Positions 61,253-64,000 of a stretch of 64,000 nucleotides of DNA are shown piece after piece (position 1 is the first letter of the stretch; the number at the start of each line of letters is the position of its first letter). The position numbers and the translations under genes were made by a program. This stretch comes from CAZYSK01 sp964649415 (lineage in GTDB: Bacteria > Chloroflexota > Anaerolineae > B4-G1): positions 48,752 to 112,751 of the forward strand of contig CAZYSK010000012.1 of NCBI GenBank assembly GCA_964649415.1. Reading direction: 5' to 3'. The notes below the pieces were generated by a model that was not told the origin of the DNA, ran no database searches, and was given only the letters and a program-made list of their open reading frames with translations.

Positions 61253-62278
61253 ATGCGACAGGGGCGTGTGTGCGTCGTGGTTGGGCTGGTGGCGGCCGTC
61301 CTGCTGTGGGTGCCTCCGGCCGAGGCGGCCGCGCCGGACGCGGCCCGGACCCCGTCCCAGGCCCGGCAGCAGATCGTCCACGTGGTCCAGGCGGGCGAGA
61401 ATCTCTTCCGCATCGCGCTGCGCTACGGCACGACGGTGGACGCGATCGTGGCTGCCAACGGCCTGTCCGGCCACACGGTGTACGTGGGCCAGGAGCTCGT
61501 GATCCCAAGTGGGTCCAATCTGGCCGGCGCGGCAAGCCAGCCGGCGACCGGCTCCACCTACACGGTGCGGCGGGGCGACACGTTGAGCAGCATCGCGCTG
61601 CGCCACGGGACGACGACGTGGGCGCTGATGCAGGCGAACGGCCTGGCCAGCGGGCAGCTCATCTACGCCGGCCAGCAGTTGACCATCCCAGGTGCAGGCG
61701 CGGGCCAGTCCGCGCAGACTACCTACGCCGTGCGGGCCGGGGACACGCTGAGCGGCATCGCCCGGCGCTGTGGCACGACGGTGGATGCGTTGGCCCGGCT
61801 GAACGGGATCGCCAACCCGTCGGCGATCGCCGCTGGCCAGGTGTTGCGCCTGCCGGGGGCGGCAGCGGCCCCGGCACCGGCACCGGCGGTGTCGGGGGGC
61901 GGTAAGCGCATCGTGATCAACCTATCTGAGCAGCATCTGTATGCGTATCAGGGGGACCAGGTGGTCTACTCGTTCGTGATCTCCAGCGGCGCTGCTCCCT
62001 CCCGTACGCGTACCGGTGAGTTCCGCGTGCAGAGCAAGATCCCCAAGGCGTACGGCGCGGCGTGGGGCTTCTGGATGCCCTATTGGCTGGGCATATACTA
62101 CGCCGGCACGACCGAGAACGGCATCCACGCCCTGCCGGTCTATGCCAACGGCCAGACCTTGTGGGCCGGCTATCTGGGCCGCCCGATCTCGTACGGGTGT
62201 GTGGTCCTGGGCACACACGACGCGCAAGTGCTGTACGACTGGGCGGAGATCGGCACCTCGGTCTCTATTCGGTACTAG
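61253..62278 (+). CDS. Secreted triple-LysM L,D-transpeptidase
   Basis: 341 residues. Signal peptide to about residue 26 (PAEAAAP). Three LysM repeats at ~43-85, 103-146 and 158-201 bind peptidoglycan; an Ala/Pro linker; then a YkuD domain (~219-341) with H292 (GIHALP) and S313-x-G315-C316 (SYGCVVLG), C316 being the nucleophile. It cross-links or modifies the cell wall. A GGAGCGGAGCGGG-type binding site precedes the ATG. Confidence 0.93.
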   Translation: MRQGRVCVVVGLVAAVLLWVPPAEAAAPDAARTPSQARQQIVHVVQAGENLFRIALRYGTTVDAIVAANGLSGHTVYVGQELVIPSGSNLAGAASQPATGSTYTVRRGDTLSSIALRHGTTTWALMQANGLASGQLIYAGQQLTIPGAGAGQSAQTTYAVRAGDTLSGIARRCGTTVDALARLNGIANPSAIAAGQVLRLPGAAAAPAPAPAVSGGGKRIVINLSEQHLYAYQGDQVVYSFVISSGAAPSRTRTGEFRVQSKIPKAYGAAWGFWMPYWLGIYYAGTTENGIHALPVYANGQTLWAGYLGRPISYGCVVLGTHDAQVLYDWAEIGTSVSIRY

Positions 62279-62360
62279 CCGCCCGGGCCTGGTATGGCGG
62301 GTCTTGCCTTTCCTTCACAGCGCGGTCCACGGCTTGGGCGTGACGGGGCCTAGGGAGCCC

Positions 62361-62858
62361 TCACGCGGCGTCCCCCTCGATCGTAGCGATGGCCTCAGCG
62401 GGCGACTTGCCCCCGTACATCACGGCCATCAGGCCGGGCAGGTATCGGTCCATCGTCTGCACGGCGGGGTAGATGGCGTTCTTGATGAGCGCGGGCGTCA
62501 GCGCCTGGCCCTCGAAGTCCAGGCTGCTCTTGTAGCGTACCTCGCCGTCGGAGAAATCTAGCTCGAAATTCCCGATCCGCAGGCCGTAGTTGGCCCGCGT
62601 GACGAACTCGGCGACCGCCAGCAGCGTTGCCTCTGGGGCCTTGGTTGGGGCGATGACGTAGAACAGGAACTGCTTCAACTCCTCGTGAATCTGGGCGAAG
62701 CACGTCACCTGGCCGTTGCTGCCGCTGTAGCCCATCCGATAGATGTGCTGGTCGCCGAGCTGCTGGGGGTACCACCCGTCTGTGTCCAGAAACTCCCCGA
62801 GGGTCGTGAAGGCCTGCAGGCCATTGCCGTTCTGTACATCTGCTTCAGTATGGTTCAT
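62361..62858 (-). CDS. YbjN-domain (secretion-chaperone-like) protein
   Basis: 165 residues. Alternating strands and helices such as HIYRMGYSGSNGQVTCFAQIHEEL, LLAVAEFVTRANYGLRIGNFELDFSDGEVRYKSSLDFEG match the YbjN fold. Family function is not settled; members act as chaperone-like regulators. Last gene of a minus-strand pair with an EamA transporter, separated by an inverted repeat. Confidence 0.82.
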   Translation of the reverse strand: MNHTEADVQNGNGLQAFTTLGEFLDTDGWYPQQLGDQHIYRMGYSGSNGQVTCFAQIHEELKQFLFYVIAPTKAPEATLLAVAEFVTRANYGLRIGNFELDFSDGEVRYKSSLDFEGQALTPALIKNAIYPAVQTMDRYLPGLMAVMYGGKSPAEAIATIEGDAA

Positions 62859-62894
62859 TCTCGTTTAATACCTCCCTTGGTTGCTGCTCATTCC

Positions 62895-62992
62895 AGACCT
62901 GACAGGTTTCCAAAGAGGCCTTTGGAGCAGAGGGAATTACCGGTTGGAAAAGCATCTACGCCAGGAACTGGTATCCCAAACCTGTCAGGTCT
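62895..62992. repeat. 98-bp MITE-like inverted repeat
   Basis: AGACCTGACAGGTTT (62895-62909) and AAACCTGTCAGGTCT (62978-62992) are perfect 15-bp ends around 68 bases with an extra CCAAAGAGGCCTTTGG hairpin inside. Confidence 0.85.
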
Positions 62993-63016
62993 TATGTCTT
63001 CCACGCCTGCTGGCCG

Positions 63017-63937
63017 CTACGTCAGGCCGAAAAGCAGCCCAATTCCGGCGAGCGCGACGAGTATCCCCAGGACGGCGCGGGGACTAATCCGCTCTCCCCG
63101 GCAGGCTGTGATCGGGAGCACGAACAGGGGACTCGTGGCCAAGAGCGTCTGGGCGATTCCCGCGTCCGTGAACTTGAGGGATACCTGCTGGAGCCAGATC
63201 GCCAGGTAGGTGCCGATGAAGGTGGCGAGGGCGATCACGCGCCACATCCGCCCGGACTGCTGATGCTTGAGCCAGCGGCCGAGTGGCTGCCGGGTCAGCG
63301 GGAGCCATATCAGGAGGGTCACCACGCCGGCGGACAGGCGCAGGAGCGAGCTCCACAGCGGGCTGATGCTCGTCCGTGTCAGCGCGACGTGGGACAGCAC
63401 GGCCCCGCTGGCCTGTGACATGGCGGCCAGCAGGCCGAAGCCGAGGCCGGGCCACGGGCGCGCCGGCCCGGCGGATGGGCCGGGCGAGCGCTCGGTCACC
63501 ACCCAGGCGACGCCCAGCAGGGTCAGCCCGATGCCACACCAGGCGCTGACGCTCAGGCGCTCCCCGAGGAACACCAGGGCGACGAGCCCCGCGCTCGGCG
63601 GGGCCAGCATCTCCAGGAGCAAGGTGCGCCGCGCCCCCAGGCGCTTCAGGGACTCCAGGTAGGCCGTGTCTCCCAGGCCGATGCCCACGACGCCGCTCAA
63701 CAGCAGCAATCCCAGGGCCAGCGGCTCGACGGCGGCCAGCAGATCGCCGCGCACGAGCAGCGTGACGAGCAACAGGCCGATAGCGATCACGCCCTTCGCC
63801 AGGTTCAGTTCGAGCGGTGGGATGTGTTGCCCGATGCCGGTGTACAGCGTCGTGGCCAGCGCCCACAGAAACGCGGCGCAGATCGCCGCTACCTCTCCCT
63901 GCAAGCCTGCGATCCATGCTCCCGATAGTTGGTCCAT
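63017..63937 (-). CDS. EamA-family (DMT superfamily) transporter
   Basis: 306 residues from the ATG giving MDQLSGAWIAG, with GAGGGGGA upstream. Ten membrane segments in two EamA repeats: ICAAFLWALATTLYTGIG opens the first and GLGFGLLAAMSQASGAVLSH the second. Members export amino acids or metabolites. Substrate unknown. The remaining bases to 64000 hold only a CACAGAG-type repeat. Confidence 0.9.
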   Translation of the reverse strand: MDQLSGAWIAGLQGEVAAICAAFLWALATTLYTGIGQHIPPLELNLAKGVIAIGLLLVTLLVRGDLLAAVEPLALGLLLLSGVVGIGLGDTAYLESLKRLGARRTLLLEMLAPPSAGLVALVFLGERLSVSAWCGIGLTLLGVAWVVTERSPGPSAGPARPWPGLGFGLLAAMSQASGAVLSHVALTRTSISPLWSSLLRLSAGVVTLLIWLPLTRQPLGRWLKHQQSGRMWRVIALATFIGTYLAIWLQQVSLKFTDAGIAQTLLATSPLFVLPITACRGERISPRAVLGILVALAGIGLLFGLT

Positions 63938-64000
63938 GTTCCCCCTCAGCCTATGGTTACACAGAGTCTCACAGAGTGCTTCACAGAGATACACAGAGGA

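Overview
The window is GC-rich bacterial chromosome. It most resembles Chloroflexota (Anaerolineae-like), which is inference from gene content. The pointers are: LexA with Gram-positive-type GAAC-N4-GTTC boxes; a class I T-box in front of valS; a sortase without any visible LPS genes; zinc-ribbon and OB-fold surface proteins; NACHT/FGE and GDFVGRD-motif proteins; and many short intergenic inverted repeats. I found no rRNA, tRNA or CRISPR array.

Layout. (1) 1-2.25 kb is a scrapyard: the end of a small protein, a frameshifted papain-like (C39-type) peptidase, a truncated copy of a membrane hydrolase gene, and an IS3-family transposase remnant. (2) 2.3-21.6 kb is one long co-directional catabolic cluster behind a good promoter. 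It encodes a UroD-family protein, three zinc MDR dehydrogenases, an L-fucose-isomerase-like protein, a YnjBCD-type ABC importer, an ADP-ribosylglycohydrolase-family protein, a nucleoside hydrolase, a SorC regulator, an FGGY kinase, a 2-hydroxyacid dehydrogenase and E1alpha/E1beta/E2 of a 2-oxoacid dehydrogenase complex without E3. It is bracketed by ~1 kb direct repeats, the intact membrane hydrolase gene at 21.6-22.8 kb and its truncated copy at 0.7-1.8 kb. The substrate is unknown. (3) 22.8-29.7 kb holds a four-helix-bundle protein, a TctA-like membrane protein, a small helical protein, a six-fold OB-repeat surface protein, a hypothetical protein and a hybrid histidine kinase. (4) 29.9-33.1 kb is an SOS unit: lexA with its own LexA box, then a LexA-box promoter driving a short FtsK-type translocase and three small genes.

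(5) 33.1-43 kb, mostly on the minus strand, carries holA, a DUF6391-type protein, a sortase, priA, a polysaccharide ABC permease, a glycosyltransferase, a prephenate-dehydrogenase-like protein, an HD protein and an M50 protease. (6) 43-50.4 kb, plus strand, carries gatC-gatA, a nucleotide-sugar dehydrogenase, a VTT membrane protein and T-box-valS. (7) 50.7-56.1 kb encodes a zinc-ribbon protein with probable tandem effector-associated domains, an anchored unknown, an S49 peptidase and a large anchored protein with a cohesin-like domain. (8) 56.2-60.2 kb is a putative conflict or sensing locus: a GDFVGRD-motif protein followed by a membrane-anchored NACHT-FGE protein. The 3' end of the latter has the codon signature of a diversity-generating-retroelement variable region. 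(9) 60.3-64 kb holds a patatin, a LysM/L,D-transpeptidase, a YbjN-like protein and an EamA transporter.

The most promising leads are the NACHT-FGE candidate variable region, the LexA-controlled FtsK cassette, and the 20-kb catabolic cluster bounded by direct repeats.
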